A stretch of 57,956 nt of DNA from positions 1-57,956 of the forward strand of contig JAGCGO010000010.1 in the NCBI GenBank assembly GCA_017649565.1, in the 5' to 3' direction. Below, piece by piece: positions 16,721-25,239 of this stretch. The notes beneath the pieces were generated by a model. The model was not told the origin of the DNA, ran no database searches, and was given only the letters and a program-made list of their open reading frames with translations. Each line of letters begins with the position of its first letter. The first letter of the stretch is position 1. The translations under genes were made by a program, and so were the position numbers. Origin of the DNA: Fibrobacter sp. Its GTDB lineage: Bacteria > Fibrobacterota > Fibrobacteria > Fibrobacterales > Fibrobacteraceae.

Positions 16721-17550
16721 TTTCGGCTCCCGTTGTCGGCATAGCCGCAGAATTCCGACAGAGGGCAATCCGCACACCCCCTCGTCTGCTCGCGGCAGAT
16801 AAAATCATCGCGTCCCATTTCCAGGTAGAACTGCAACGCATGGGCCGCATCGTAAGGACGGCCCGGATTTAGCGTACAGAACAGCGTGTTTGCGAGTTCC
16901 TGTTTCCGCTTCGGTTCCATTTCCGAAAAGTCGGCATCCTTGGCAGGTCCGAGGAATGCCAGATAGCGGCGTGCACCCATGGTGAGCGGTAGCGGCGGCA
17001 TCTTTTTTGAAGGGACGCACTGCAAGCCAAGTCCAAACGGTACGGGAGCGACCATGCGGTAGAATGCAGCGCAGGCTTTGGGGCGCGGATTTCCCTTGCC
17101 CATAAAGTAGACTTCGCCCAGGTCACGCCAGACCTCTTCGGGGGTACGGCTCGCAAGCCATGCAACAAGGTCGCCGCCGTGGTGGCGCACGAACATGCCC
17201 ACGCTCCAGAAGATACCGGACAGGTGCTTGAACAAAGTCCAGTGACGGCAACCGAACACGCGCTCGGCAACGCCCTCGATCTTTGCGGCCACGGGGACCG
17301 GCAACGTCCAAAGTTTTTCGTCCGGGAACTCGTCGAAAAGGGCATCCATCAGATCCGAAATCTCGGTATAGGTCCGGCTCTGGAACAAGGTCGTCCCGAG
17401 GAGTGTCCAGGCAATTTTCGCCGTAGGGGTTTTGGCCCGCTGCGCCACGCGCACTACGGGATCGGGCACGGAGCCAAACATAGAGACAAACTTCTGCGTC
17501 GCTTCGAAAGCCGCAGGCTCATCGCGCACAAAGGTTTCTACGAGCTTCAT
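16717..17550 (-). CDS. Divergent endonuclease III-like protein with a 4Fe-4S loop
   Basis: 277 residues. The C-terminus has Cys252-X6-Cys259-X2-Cys262-X5-Cys268, exactly the spacing of the iron-sulfur cluster loop of endonuclease III / MutY. The helical body is broadly similar (LLGTTLFQSRTYTEISDLMDALF resembling the N-terminal helices, LGEVYFMGKGNPRPKACAAFYRMV at the hairpin-helix-hairpin position). The usual LPGVGxKTA hairpin and the catalytic VDTHV aspartate are not recognisable, so glycosylase activity is doubtful. It sits between psd (16 nt upstream) and a lipoprotein (4-nt overlap). A DNA-binding or structural Fe-S protein is the best description. Confidence 0.65.
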   Translation of the reverse strand: MKLVETFVRDEPAAFEATQKFVSMFGSVPDPVVRVAQRAKTPTAKIAWTLLGTTLFQSRTYTEISDLMDALFDEFPDEKLWTLPVPVAAKIEGVAERVFGCRHWTLFKHLSGIFWSVGMFVRHHGGDLVAWLASRTPEEVWRDLGEVYFMGKGNPRPKACAAFYRMVAPVPFGLGLQCVPSKKMPPLPLTMGARRYLAFLGPAKDADFSEMEPKRKQELANTLFCTLNPGRPYDAAHALQFYLEMGRDDFICREQTRGCADCPLSEFCGYADNGSRK

Positions 17551-17566
17551 CCCCTACCGTCAATTA

Positions 17567-18421
17567 TTAAAGCGCTTCGCCGACCTTGACAGCCTTTCCC
17601 AGACGGCTCTTGAAAAGGTCCGGATGGCGTTCGCGAATCTTCTTATCGACAATAAGGATGACCGTGCTGCCCATTTCGAAGCGACCCAGTTCGTCGCCCT
17701 TTTCAAAATGGAAATTGCTAGCCGGCTGCCAGTCCAGACGCTTCTTGCTGCGATTCAGTTTCCCGGAATTCACGAGCAGTTCGTCGGAATACACAACACC
17801 GATGCGGCCCACGTTTGTTGCGCCGACCTTCACCACGAGGATTTCGGAACCATCTTCAAGACGGATGCGGCTAGTGAGTCGTTCGTTAATGCAGAACAGT
17901 CCTTCCACGCGTTCGACGCTACCCGCATTCACCGGCCAAAGCGTTCCGGGGCAGTAGCTGGCGTCGACCAGGTCGCCCTTGACCGGGCAATGGATGCGGT
18001 GGTAGTTGAAAGGCGCAAGGTAAATCGTCGCGAACGCGCCACCGTCAAAACGGGCGGCCATCTCGTCGTCGCGGAGCAGATCCTTAAGTTCGTAGAACTT
18101 GCCCTTCGTCTGGATAAGCGTCTGCTTTCCGTCGTCAAACGTACCCGTCTGCGAAAGCACGCCATCGACCGGGCTCACGACCTCGGCACTGTCGATAATG
18201 CGCGCACCCGGCTTGAGCCTGCGGATAAACAGTTCCCCAATGTTCTTGTAATGGCTCAGCGGGTATTCCGACTCGGCCATATTCAGCTTGTAGTAGCGGG
18301 CAAACGCCGTACGGGCCCAACGCGTAAACGGGGGCAGGTTCAGGCGCGTAAAATTGCCAAAAATACGGCTGGCCGTATTCTTCGGCAGCAATTTCATAAA
18401 AACGTAGAAGGGGGTATTCAT
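17567..18421 (-). CDS. psd: Phosphatidylserine decarboxylase proenzyme
   Basis: Makes phosphatidylethanolamine from phosphatidylserine at the inner membrane, using a pyruvoyl group formed by self-cleavage. At 284 residues it is the usual length for the PSD-B type. Recognisable parts are LFIRRLKPGARII, VVSPVDGVLSQ, APFNYHRIHCPVKG, LFCINER and the cleavage site FEMGSTVIL (Gly251-Ser252-Thr253, with Ser252 becoming the pyruvoyl residue). No Shine-Dalgarno is visible; TATATTCT at 18427-18434 ends 5 nt before the ATG, suggesting a leaderless transcript. First gene of a three-gene operon. Confidence 0.95.
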   Translation of the reverse strand: MNTPFYVFMKLLPKNTASRIFGNFTRLNLPPFTRWARTAFARYYKLNMAESEYPLSHYKNIGELFIRRLKPGARIIDSAEVVSPVDGVLSQTGTFDDGKQTLIQTKGKFYELKDLLRDDEMAARFDGGAFATIYLAPFNYHRIHCPVKGDLVDASYCPGTLWPVNAGSVERVEGLFCINERLTSRIRLEDGSEILVVKVGATNVGRIGVVYSDELLVNSGKLNRSKKRLDWQPASNFHFEKGDELGRFEMGSTVILIVDKKIRERHPDLFKSRLGKAVKVGEAL

Positions 18422-18426
18422 GAAGG

Positions 18427-18434
18427 AGAATATA
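18427..18434 (-). promoter_or_regulatory. Promoter element abutting psd (leaderless candidate)
   Basis: Minus-strand TATATTCT separated by only 5 nt from the psd ATG, so transcription would begin at or next to the start codon. No ribosome binding site lies between. Confidence 0.45.
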
Positions 18435-18439
18435 GAAAT

Positions 18440-18560
18440 GTGAAGTATGAGATGTTAGACGAGAGAACGGCCCTACGGGCCTACAGACGAGAGACGAGAG
18501 ATAAAAACATCCTAGCCGAAGGTGTAACTCAGAACTAGTAACTCATACCTCATAGCTCAA
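18440..18560. repeat. GACGAGAG repeat tract with central hairpin
   Basis: The hairpin GGCCCTACGGGCC (about 18468-18480) is flanked on both sides by GACGAGAG words, then comes an ACTAGTAACTCATACCTCATAGCTC stretch up to the next stop codon. The arrangement matches the tract at 424-535. Confidence 0.65.
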
Positions 18561-19397
18561 TTAGTGATTTTCCAGCTTGCCCAGGTCCGTGCTGAACATT
18601 TTCCACAGACGCGGGGCAAAGGGCACCGACCATTCCTTTTCGGGGGCCACGCGGCTCGTCGTTTCCGCCACAAAGGAGGAATACGTCAGGAACACCAGTT
18701 CACCGTAACGCATGTCCCACAAGGTCCACACGATTTTCCACGTATATCCGCCGCTCTTGCCCAGCTTGGGATCCATCTCGACTTCCAAGACAACCGGTAT
18801 CGAGGCATAGCGGATTCCGTAGCGGGCCGCCACGCTGTTCATGACATCCTTGAGCTTGGCGGGCACCTCGCGGACAAACGTCTGCTCGATTCCATCGCGG
18901 CTCTCCCACGGTTCAAAACTGTCGAGCGTTTTTCCGTCGGCCATCTTTGAACCCAGAATGATTCTAGACAAAGTATCTATGTACAGGGAATCCCCTTCGG
19001 GCAGGCGCATTCCGGGCAGCATCAGTTCCCGTTTCATTTTCGGGAATGCCTTCACGAACAGGGAATCCTCGATATGCGCCAGGTCAAAATCAAGAGCGTC
19101 GGCGCTGAAGCTATGGCACATTTTGCACTTCTCGGGGCGTTTCGCAGTCACCTTGAGCGTCTGGAAGACGCCCACCACGGCATTGGAATCCAGGCGGGAA
19201 TAGGCATCCTGGTTCCATTCGCGATAAGCCATCTCTTTCGAGATCTTGAGCTTGATGTCGCCTTGTGTACCGCACTCGTTACACGGGCCGTCCATCATCC
19301 CGGAATTGTCGCCTGCACCGGGGCCGGGGCCGACAGAACCGGCACACCCTACAAGGATGGTCAACATAGCCAAAGCAAAAAATGCACGGAAATTCAT
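18561..19397 (-). CDS. Lipoprotein with CXXC and CXXCH motifs
   Basis: 278 residues with a signal peptide ending LVGC (lipobox, residues 15-18) and a Gly/Pro-rich tether. Two Cys pairs follow: CNEC near residue 40 and CKMCH near residue 95. The pair could bind a metal, or the second could be a single c-type haem site; neither can be proven here. The remainder, with a VVLEVEMDPKLGKSGGYTWKIVWTLWDMRYGELVFLTYSSF section, looks like an envelope beta domain. AGGA precedes the ATG. It lies 7 nt after the CAP-domain lipoprotein gene and is probably co-transcribed with it. No family recognised. Confidence 0.65.
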   Translation of the reverse strand: MNFRAFFALAMLTILVGCAGSVGPGPGAGDNSGMMDGPCNECGTQGDIKLKISKEMAYREWNQDAYSRLDSNAVVGVFQTLKVTAKRPEKCKMCHSFSADALDFDLAHIEDSLFVKAFPKMKRELMLPGMRLPEGDSLYIDTLSRIILGSKMADGKTLDSFEPWESRDGIEQTFVREVPAKLKDVMNSVAARYGIRYASIPVVLEVEMDPKLGKSGGYTWKIVWTLWDMRYGELVFLTYSSFVAETTSRVAPEKEWSVPFAPRLWKMFSTDLGKLENH

Positions 19398-19404
19398 AGC
19401 AATC

Positions 19405-20325
19405 CTAGCGCGCGTAGAAGTCTATATTCAGCCAACCTGTCGTTCCGTCATCCGATACGGCAATCCCGCAGGAGACAGTCTTGTACGAGCCTTTCATATT
19501 CAGGTAGTGCCCGATATACGGATAGTCTTCATCCTTGTTGGGATCCCTTTGGCCCGACGTGACCAGGGCCTTTTCGTCTTCCCACATCATCTTCAGATAT
19601 TTCTTGACAATATCATCGTAGGTCGGGTAGTAGCGCATGCTCACATTCGGTCCCGAGTTCTGCGCACCTTCACCGCAGGCTCCGAAATTGGCGTGGCCCT
19701 TGCCGGCAGCGAGGTCAGCAGCAGCCTGTTCGTCCGTACAGGATTGTTTTTCTTCGGAAGCCAGCGAAAGCGGCCCCAAGTTTTCCGTCGCACGGTATTC
19801 GTTGATGACATCAAGGCAGGTGTTGCGCCATTCGTCAGATTCTCCGGCAGCGGAACTTGACGGTTTGGCAGAAGAGGAACTTGCCGGAGTCGGCTTCACG
19901 ACCGCAGACGTGTCACTGGAATCTGCCGGAGCCGTAACAGCCGAGCTGCTGGATTTTGAACGAGCCTTCGAAGAGGAACTGCGCAAGACAAAGACTCTGG
20001 AAGACGAGCTGGATTTCGTCTCACCCGTTTTAACCCGAACATTCTTCTCTTCTTCGTCAGCATCTTCTTCGTCAGCATCCTCTTCATCAACATCGTCTTC
20101 ATCGGTATCGTCCGAATCGACATCTGCCTCATCAGGGTCGGCATTTTCCTCAGTCGAATCTTCATCGGCTTCAACCGAGTCGGAGGAACTTGCAGGAGTT
20201 GCATCCGAAGAGGAACTCACGGACTCCGCGGACTCTTCCGGCCCTGCGGAACTCGAAGAAGAATCAGAAGAACAAGCAACGGCAAGCAAGGCCAAGCAGG
20301 CCAGCGCAATAAATCTTTTTTTCAT
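19405..20325 (-). CDS. CAP/SCP-domain lipoprotein with acidic Ser-rich stalk
   Basis: 306 residues. The ATG at 20325 is chosen because AGGAAC lies 6 nt upstream; an earlier in-frame ATG overlaps that site. Signal peptide MKKRFIALACLALLAVAC carries lipobox AVAC. A long low-complexity stalk (about 20-160) is rich in Ser, Asp and Glu. The C-terminal CAP domain (about 165-306) starts CLDVINEYRATENLGPLSL and includes GHANFGACGEGAQN and YPYIGHYLNMKGSYKTVSCGIAV. Two histidines and two glutamates at plausible CAP-cleft positions (GHANF, GEGAQN, WEDEK, GHYLN) are kept. CAP proteins are secreted; bacterial roles are poorly known. Confidence 0.8.
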   Translation of the reverse strand: MKKRFIALACLALLAVACSSDSSSSSAGPEESAESVSSSSDATPASSSDSVEADEDSTEENADPDEADVDSDDTDEDDVDEEDADEEDADEEEKNVRVKTGETKSSSSSRVFVLRSSSSKARSKSSSSAVTAPADSSDTSAVVKPTPASSSSAKPSSSAAGESDEWRNTCLDVINEYRATENLGPLSLASEEKQSCTDEQAAADLAAGKGHANFGACGEGAQNSGPNVSMRYYPTYDDIVKKYLKMMWEDEKALVTSGQRDPNKDEDYPYIGHYLNMKGSYKTVSCGIAVSDDGTTGWLNIDFYAR

Positions 20326-20387
20326 AGACGTGTTCCTCATTTTCTTCTAAAGATATACTATTTCGCTGCGAAAGGCAATGCAGAGGA

Positions 20388-20825
20388 CTAGTCAAGCATA
20401 ATAGTGAACGGGCCGTCGTTGACGAGGCTCACTTGCATATCGGCACCAAAACGCCCTGTTTCTACGATACCGACTTCTTTCCGGCATTGTTGCACGACAT
20501 ATTCATACAGTTCGTTCGCCAGTTCCGGATTCCCGGCACCGTTGAACGTGGGACGGTTACCCTTGTGGCAATCGGCATACAGCGTGAACTGCGATACAAG
20601 CAAGAGCGATCCTCCCACATCCTTGATCGAAAGGTTCGTCTTCCCGTTTTCGTCGGCAAAGATGCGCAGCGAAAGCATCTTGCGGATAAACCGGTCGGCA
20701 ATTTCTCGGGTGTCCGTCTCGGCCACGCCGACAAGGACTAGAAAGCCGCGGCCGTCTATCTTTCCGACGACTTCGCCGTCAATTTCTACCTGTGCCTTGG
20801 TAACACGCTGGATAAGCAATTTCAT
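20388..20825 (-). CDS. dtd: D-aminoacyl-tRNA deacylase
   Basis: Removes D-amino acids from mischarged tRNAs. 145 residues from ATG 20825, the standard length. Both signature motifs are present: SQFTLYAD (residues 78-85) and the C-terminal [10 protein letters not shown], which carries the Gly-Pro pair of the chiral proofreading site. The start overlaps the ansA stop by 4 nt (ATGA), so the two are translationally coupled; a longer in-frame opening inside ansA is rejected. Last gene of the three-gene operon. Confidence 0.95.
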   Translation of the reverse strand: MKLLIQRVTKAQVEIDGEVVGKIDGRGFLVLVGVAETDTREIADRFIRKMLSLRIFADENGKTNLSIKDVGGSLLLVSQFTLYADCHKGNRPTFNGAGNPELANELYEYVVQQCRKEVGIVETGRFGADMQVSLVNDGPFTIMLD

Positions 20826-21739
20826 ACAAACGTCCTGAAAATCTTGTGAATTTCTACCGGGTCCTGAGTCACCGTCAGCGCAAGGCGCAAGAGGACAGCG
20901 GCCTTCTGCGGCGGGAGCGAATACGCCGGGACCGTACCGGGAACGAGCAGGCCTTCCGGCAACACATTGCCGCGCCCGATTCGCGAAGCAACGACCACGG
21001 GCACCTTTACGCGGGCAAGAGCACCGATCCAATCCTTGCTGAACTCGCCGGCACCGGCACCCGCGATGACAATACCTGCGGAGCGGCCCGCCGCGCATTC
21101 GAGCAAAGCCGAATCCGCGTCGGCGTAGAAATACAGCACGGCGACTTTCGGCAAAGAGGACACTCCGTCAACAGAGAATTTCGGCAGTTTTTCCCCGCAT
21201 GCCGTGCCGATGGCGTCGAACGCATCGAGGTCATTCGCGTGAACCTTCTGGACACGCACCGCATCCATCACCTTCCCCGCAAAGGCAACGCACACGCCAC
21301 GGCAAGCGGCCCCGTTACAGCCCGCGGCGACGCCGACGGCAAAACACAAATTCGCCGGACCATCGGGAGCAAGCGAAGTGGCGGGGCGCATGGAACCGGT
21401 CAGCACAACGGGCTTTTCCACATCCAGAACGAGATCCAGGAAAAATGCGGTTTCTTCCATCGTGTCTGTCCCGTGCATCACGACAATGCCGTCGACGTTC
21501 GAGCGTGCAGAAATCGTCCGGATCCGGCTTGCCAGGGCTATCCATATCTCGGAGCTCACGTCGTCGGAATTGATGTTGCATACCTGCTCCACTTCCAGGT
21601 CGGCGATGCCGGACAATCCCGGAACGGACTTCACCAGTTCTTCCCCGGAAATACTGCCGGGACGGTAGCCCAGATCCTCGCCGGGTTTTCCGGCGCCGGC
21701 GATCGTCCCTCCCGTAGCGAGAACCACAATCTTTTTCAT
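20822..21739 (-). CDS. L-asparaginase
   Basis: Hydrolyses asparagine to aspartate and ammonia. 305 residues with the two asparaginase signatures: [13 protein letters not shown] with the nucleophile Thr near residue 12, and [16 protein letters not shown] with the second Thr-Asp pair. The [21 protein letters not shown] segment is also typical. No signal peptide is present, so it is cytoplasmic, and the protein is somewhat short for the family. Start lies 7 nt after the upstream gluzincin gene; the 3' end overlaps dtd. Confidence 0.92.
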   Translation of the reverse strand: MKKIVVLATGGTIAGAGKPGEDLGYRPGSISGEELVKSVPGLSGIADLEVEQVCNINSDDVSSEIWIALASRIRTISARSNVDGIVVMHGTDTMEETAFFLDLVLDVEKPVVLTGSMRPATSLAPDGPANLCFAVGVAAGCNGAACRGVCVAFAGKVMDAVRVQKVHANDLDAFDAIGTACGEKLPKFSVDGVSSLPKVAVLYFYADADSALLECAAGRSAGIVIAGAGAGEFSKDWIGALARVKVPVVVASRIGRGNVLPEGLLVPGTVPAYSLPPQKAAVLLRLALTVTQDPVEIHKIFRTFV

Positions 21740-21746
21740 ACGCCCC

Positions 21747-22772
21747 CTACCTTACCTGGTCCAGCAACTGTGCGGCGGTCAGACCATAATGTTTTTTCAG
21801 TGCACCGTCGGTCCCGAGCGTGTACAGGTCCTGGATGCAGGAACGGAACTTGCGTACCGACTCGACCACGCGATCGTCACCGCGGGCAATGCCGTCGCGG
21901 TACAGCAGCGCCTCGACCATCCTCTGCGAATACCAGTAGAGCCTGGTCGCCACGTCGGAATTTTCCTGGTTCACAAACGGCTGAGTCAGCATGTCCAGAC
22001 TCGGGACGGGCCCGTCGGGACGCGGCTTGTCGTTACGCGTAGCGTCGACCACCTGGGCAATGCCCTCGTTCATCCAGAGCGGGACCTTGGCGCGGGTCAT
22101 TGCGCGGACAAAGGCGTGAGTGAGTTCGTGGAAAAGCATCGGGCGGTACACGTCGCGGTACTGCATCACGTTGACAGGGACGCGCAATTTGCCGTCGAAG
22201 ACGGCCCCGACCCAGTCGGGTCGCGGACCCACGCCCTGGTATTCCGCGGACTGGTAGAGCACCAGCCCCATCTTGTTCGCCGGCCTGAAATCGAAAAGCC
22301 TGCTCAGGGAATCGTAGGCCACCTCGAGGACGCTCAATGCTTCCAAAATATCGTTCAGGGCAGGCGTCCCCTCGAATTCCAGGCGGAAATGGTCCGAAGA
22401 CTCCAGCTTGAGTTCGCGCATCTCGCGCATGATTGTCTGGGACCTCTCCTTGAGCACCTTGAAATCGGGCCCATCGCGCTTCACGGAATCCACATACCGG
22501 ATGCACTCCTCGTAACGCTCCTGCTCAAAAAGGATTCCCGCCAGATGGAGCTGCAAGTTCGCATCGTCCGGGGTCTCCGCAAGCAGGGCCCGAATGCCTT
22601 TTTCGGCACATATCCAGTCCCCCGAAGCAAGGCAATCGTTCGCCTCGGTCACCAGGGAATTGTGCTGTTTTATTTCGGCCTGCTGCTCGGAAATATCCTT
22701 AAGCTCGCGAATTGCAAAAAACAATGTCGCAAGACACAGGATTAACAGGAAAATTACGCGTTTTTTGTGCAT
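21747..22772 (-). CDS. Membrane-anchored gluzincin-type (peptidase MA-like) protein with TPR region
   Basis: 341 residues. A single N-terminal membrane helix (about 5-21, RVIFLLILCLATLFFAI) anchors the protein, most likely facing the periplasm. Residues 40-115 look like TPR helices (ASGDWICAEKGIRALLAETPDDANLQLHLAGILFEQERYEECIRY, broken here by description). The metalloprotease motif His215-Glu216-Leu-Thr-His219 is followed by WMNEGIAQ with Glu236, the gluzincin zinc ligand pattern of peptidase MA / DUF2268-type proteins. Substrate unknown. First gene of an operon with asparaginase and dtd; this gene order suggests no obvious shared pathway. Confidence 0.75.
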   Translation of the reverse strand: MHKKRVIFLLILCLATLFFAIRELKDISEQQAEIKQHNSLVTEANDCLASGDWICAEKGIRALLAETPDDANLQLHLAGILFEQERYEECIRYVDSVKRDGPDFKVLKERSQTIMREMRELKLESSDHFRLEFEGTPALNDILEALSVLEVAYDSLSRLFDFRPANKMGLVLYQSAEYQGVGPRPDWVGAVFDGKLRVPVNVMQYRDVYRPMLFHELTHAFVRAMTRAKVPLWMNEGIAQVVDATRNDKPRPDGPVPSLDMLTQPFVNQENSDVATRLYWYSQRMVEALLYRDGIARGDDRVVESVRKFRSCIQDLYTLGTDGALKKHYGLTAAQLLDQVR

Positions 22773-22876
22773 TTTTTCACATTCCGCCTTAACAAATCGT
22801 CAAAAGAAATAGCGTTATAATACCATTCTCTTTTTTTCAAATTTAAGTATATTTTAATCAAATATTGGAGTATGTC

Positions 22877-23707
22877 ATGGCAGAAATCTTTGACTACGAT
22901 GACTACCGAGATTTAATCAAGGATTACTACCAGGAGCATAAGAAAAAGAACTCCCTGTATTCCTTCAACACTCTCGGAAAGATGCTTGGGCTGGATGCCA
23001 GCCACGCGTATTACATTGTACAGAAAAAGCGCAATCTGCCCGTACACGCCGTTCCCGCCGCCAAGAAGATGCTCGGCCTCGAAGGACGTAGTGCCGCATA
23101 CTTCGACCTGCTACTCGTCGCCTCCCGCACCAAGTCCGAAAAGAAAAAGGCCGAAATCATGCAGAAGGCCTTCCAGCTCCGCGACGTCAAGCGCCACATG
23201 CTGGAGGACAACGAAATCAAGTACCTGAGCGAATGGTGGACCGTCGTCGTCCGCGCCCTGGTCGAGGTCAAGCACGGCAATATCGACGTTGCCGAAATTG
23301 CCAACAGCCTTATCCCTCCCATTACCGAGGAACAGGCCCAGACGAGCCTGGATATCCTCAAGTCCCTGGGCTTCATTAAGCCCATAAACGACAACCTCGT
23401 CAAGATCTCGGACTCCCATATTACCATCCAGGGGGCCGAAAAAGCGGAGGCAATCCGCAGTTTTCAGTCAAAAGTCATGCAATTTGCCATTCGTTCGCTG
23501 ACAGAAATCCCCCCAAGCGACCGAGATGTTTCTACAATTACCATGGCGGTAGACGCCAAGGGGTTTAGCGACATAAAGAACATGATTCGAGAATTTCGTA
23601 AAGAATTGCAGATTCGCGTAGACAAGTGCAGCGTCCCGGACCGAGTGATGCAGCTCAATCTTGCCCTTTTCCCGGTTGCCCTGAACAACAGGAGGAAGTC
23701 AAAATGA
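22877..23707 (+). CDS. TIGR02147-family (DUF4423) regulator-like protein
   Basis: 276 residues from the ATG at 22877, which has TTGGAG 6 nt upstream; an in-frame TTG 12 nt earlier is less likely. The opening IFDYDDYRDLIKDYYQEHKKKNSLYSFNTLGKMLGL and SHAYYIVQKKRNLP matches the Fibrobacter-expanded TIGR02147 family, whose N-terminus looks like a helix-turn-helix. The DUF4423 core covers about 110-265 (EWWTVVVRALVEV, LGFIKPINDNLVKISDSHITIQ, TITMAVDAKGFSDIKNMIREFRKEL). No signal peptide. The stop overlaps the start of the following lipoprotein gene (ATGA), implying a functional pair. DNA binding is inferred from the N-terminal helices. Confidence 0.8.
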   Translation: MAEIFDYDDYRDLIKDYYQEHKKKNSLYSFNTLGKMLGLDASHAYYIVQKKRNLPVHAVPAAKKMLGLEGRSAAYFDLLLVASRTKSEKKKAEIMQKAFQLRDVKRHMLEDNEIKYLSEWWTVVVRALVEVKHGNIDVAEIANSLIPPITEEQAQTSLDILKSLGFIKPINDNLVKISDSHITIQGAEKAEAIRSFQSKVMQFAIRSLTEIPPSDRDVSTITMAVDAKGFSDIKNMIREFRKELQIRVDKCSVPDRVMQLNLALFPVALNNRRKSK

Positions 23708-25239
23708 GATTCGCATCGAGACTACTCTTATTGCTTCCCCTGGGGCTGATGATGTCCTGCGACCGCAGCGACACGGCTGGCAACACGACCGAAATCGAAA
23801 ACGCCATTGCCATCAGGGTATTCGACGGGGATAGTCCGGCACACGGAGTCGCCTACCGAGTGCTGCCTTCATGGTTCGTCGCCGACACCAACGAAACGGC
23901 GACTGACAGCGAATACGTCTACACAGGCGAAACCGACGAAGACGGATGGATGCACATCGACGGGCATCCGGAAGGATCCTTCACCGTCCAGTTCAGCAAG
24001 AACAAGTATTCCATTGTCGCGACATACACGCTTGACAACCTGACACCCCACGTCACCATCGACAGCATCGCCCTGGCCAAGCCTGGTACCATCAAGGGTA
24101 GCGTTGACCTGCCCGACTCCGCAAAGTACGCCTGGATTTATATGCAGGGTATCGAAAGGGTCGAAAAGACTGACCGCAAGGGCGCCTTTGCCATCAGCAA
24201 CCTGCCCGCCGGCGACCTCAAGCTCAAGGCCTGGGTCCCCAACATCCAGAAGTTCATCGCAGAGGCAGAAGTGTCCGTGCCCGCAAACGATACACTCGAC
24301 GTGGGCAACGTTTCCGACACCACCGACGAAGTCGTGTTCAAGAGGACGATGAAAATCAATCCACGTGAATTGATTTCCAGCTGGATGCGTCCATTACCGA
24401 TACCGACAGTCCTCATACTGCGCCTCGATTCCACGTTCAACTTCTTCGAGACGACTGAAGACGGAAGTGATGTCCACCTGCTCGACAGCGAGGGCAACCC
24501 GCTCCCCATTGAGATTGACACATGGGACAAGGACATCCAGAGCGGTGTGATTAATATCCGCATCGAATCCAAAGCCGACACTGCAAAGCTCTGGACGCTC
24601 GAGTGGGGAGATTCAACCGAAGCCCCGCAAAAAAGAGCCGATGTATGGGAAGACCTTAGCGACTCCCTCATCTGGGCATTAAATACCGTCCGGATACTTG
24701 ATTTCGAGAACGGCACCTACAAGAACGACCTTCCCTCGCCGCTGACACCAAAAGACTGGTACGTCCAGGCCCATGACGGAGCCACCGTCTACGATTCTGT
24801 TGCCGAAGACAATCGCAAGGGAGTCATTGATTCCGGTGGCGGAGCATTCGAATCCAAGGTTCTTCAGGTAAAATACAAAGCCGAAAAGCCGGAATACGTT
24901 GTCATCGGAACGCGCATCTCGGACGTTCCGCACGACCTAAGCCGCCTCGATTCTGTCGAAGTCTGGATCAAGACGGACGGAAAAATCGAGATCATCCTCG
25001 AAACAATTATCGAATCCGACACCAACTTCAAGGCCACGTACAAGACGGAAGGTAACGGAAGTTGGAAACGCTACGCAGTGCGTCCGCAGGATTTCGATAC
25101 GAAGGACACGGTGAAATACCACGGCTGGGATGTCACGAGAAATCGGATAACTAGGTTTACAATCTTCGCCTATGACGGGAGCAGTATCCTGGTCGACAAC
25201 GTAAGGATGTACGGCATCAACCGGGACGACTTGAAGTAG
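23704..25239 (+). CDS. Surface lipoprotein with DUF2341 and carbohydrate-binding-like domains, paired with the TIGR02147 gene
   Basis: 511 residues from ATG 23704, preceded by AGGAGG; longer in-frame starts lie inside the upstream gene. Signal peptide MRFASRLLLLLPLGLMMSC gives lipobox MMSC (Cys19). Residues about 35-115 and 120-210 look like carboxypeptidase-regulatory-like beta sandwiches (GTIKGSVDLPDSAKYAWIYM, KGAFAISNLPAGDLKLKAW). About 235-320 match DUF2341 (IPTVLILRLDSTFNFFETTE, GSDVHLLDSEGNPLPIEIDTW). The last 170 residues start ILDFENGTYKNDL and end ILVDNVRMYGI, like CBM11-type jelly rolls. Probably a sugar-binding outer-surface protein whose expression or signal involves its coupled partner. 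Confidence 0.75.
   Translation: MRFASRLLLLLPLGLMMSCDRSDTAGNTTEIENAIAIRVFDGDSPAHGVAYRVLPSWFVADTNETATDSEYVYTGETDEDGWMHIDGHPEGSFTVQFSKNKYSIVATYTLDNLTPHVTIDSIALAKPGTIKGSVDLPDSAKYAWIYMQGIERVEKTDRKGAFAISNLPAGDLKLKAWVPNIQKFIAEAEVSVPANDTLDVGNVSDTTDEVVFKRTMKINPRELISSWMRPLPIPTVLILRLDSTFNFFETTEDGSDVHLLDSEGNPLPIEIDTWDKDIQSGVINIRIESKADTAKLWTLEWGDSTEAPQKRADVWEDLSDSLIWALNTVRILDFENGTYKNDLPSPLTPKDWYVQAHDGATVYDSVAEDNRKGVIDSGGGAFESKVLQVKYKAEKPEYVVIGTRISDVPHDLSRLDSVEVWIKTDGKIEIILETIIESDTNFKATYKTEGNGSWKRYAVRPQDFDTKDTVKYHGWDVTRNRITRFTIFAYDGSSILVDNVRMYGINRDDLK

Noticed and set aside
18900..19130. c-type cytochrome call for the CKMCH protein
   Set aside because: Only one CXXCH, no axial-ligand pattern visible and the organism is likely fermentative; kept as unknown lipoprotein.
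20826..21098. Longer start for dtd inside ansA
   Set aside because: The extra 91 residues are Arg/Cys-rich shadow sequence; Dtd begins at MKLLIQRV with the ATGA overlap.
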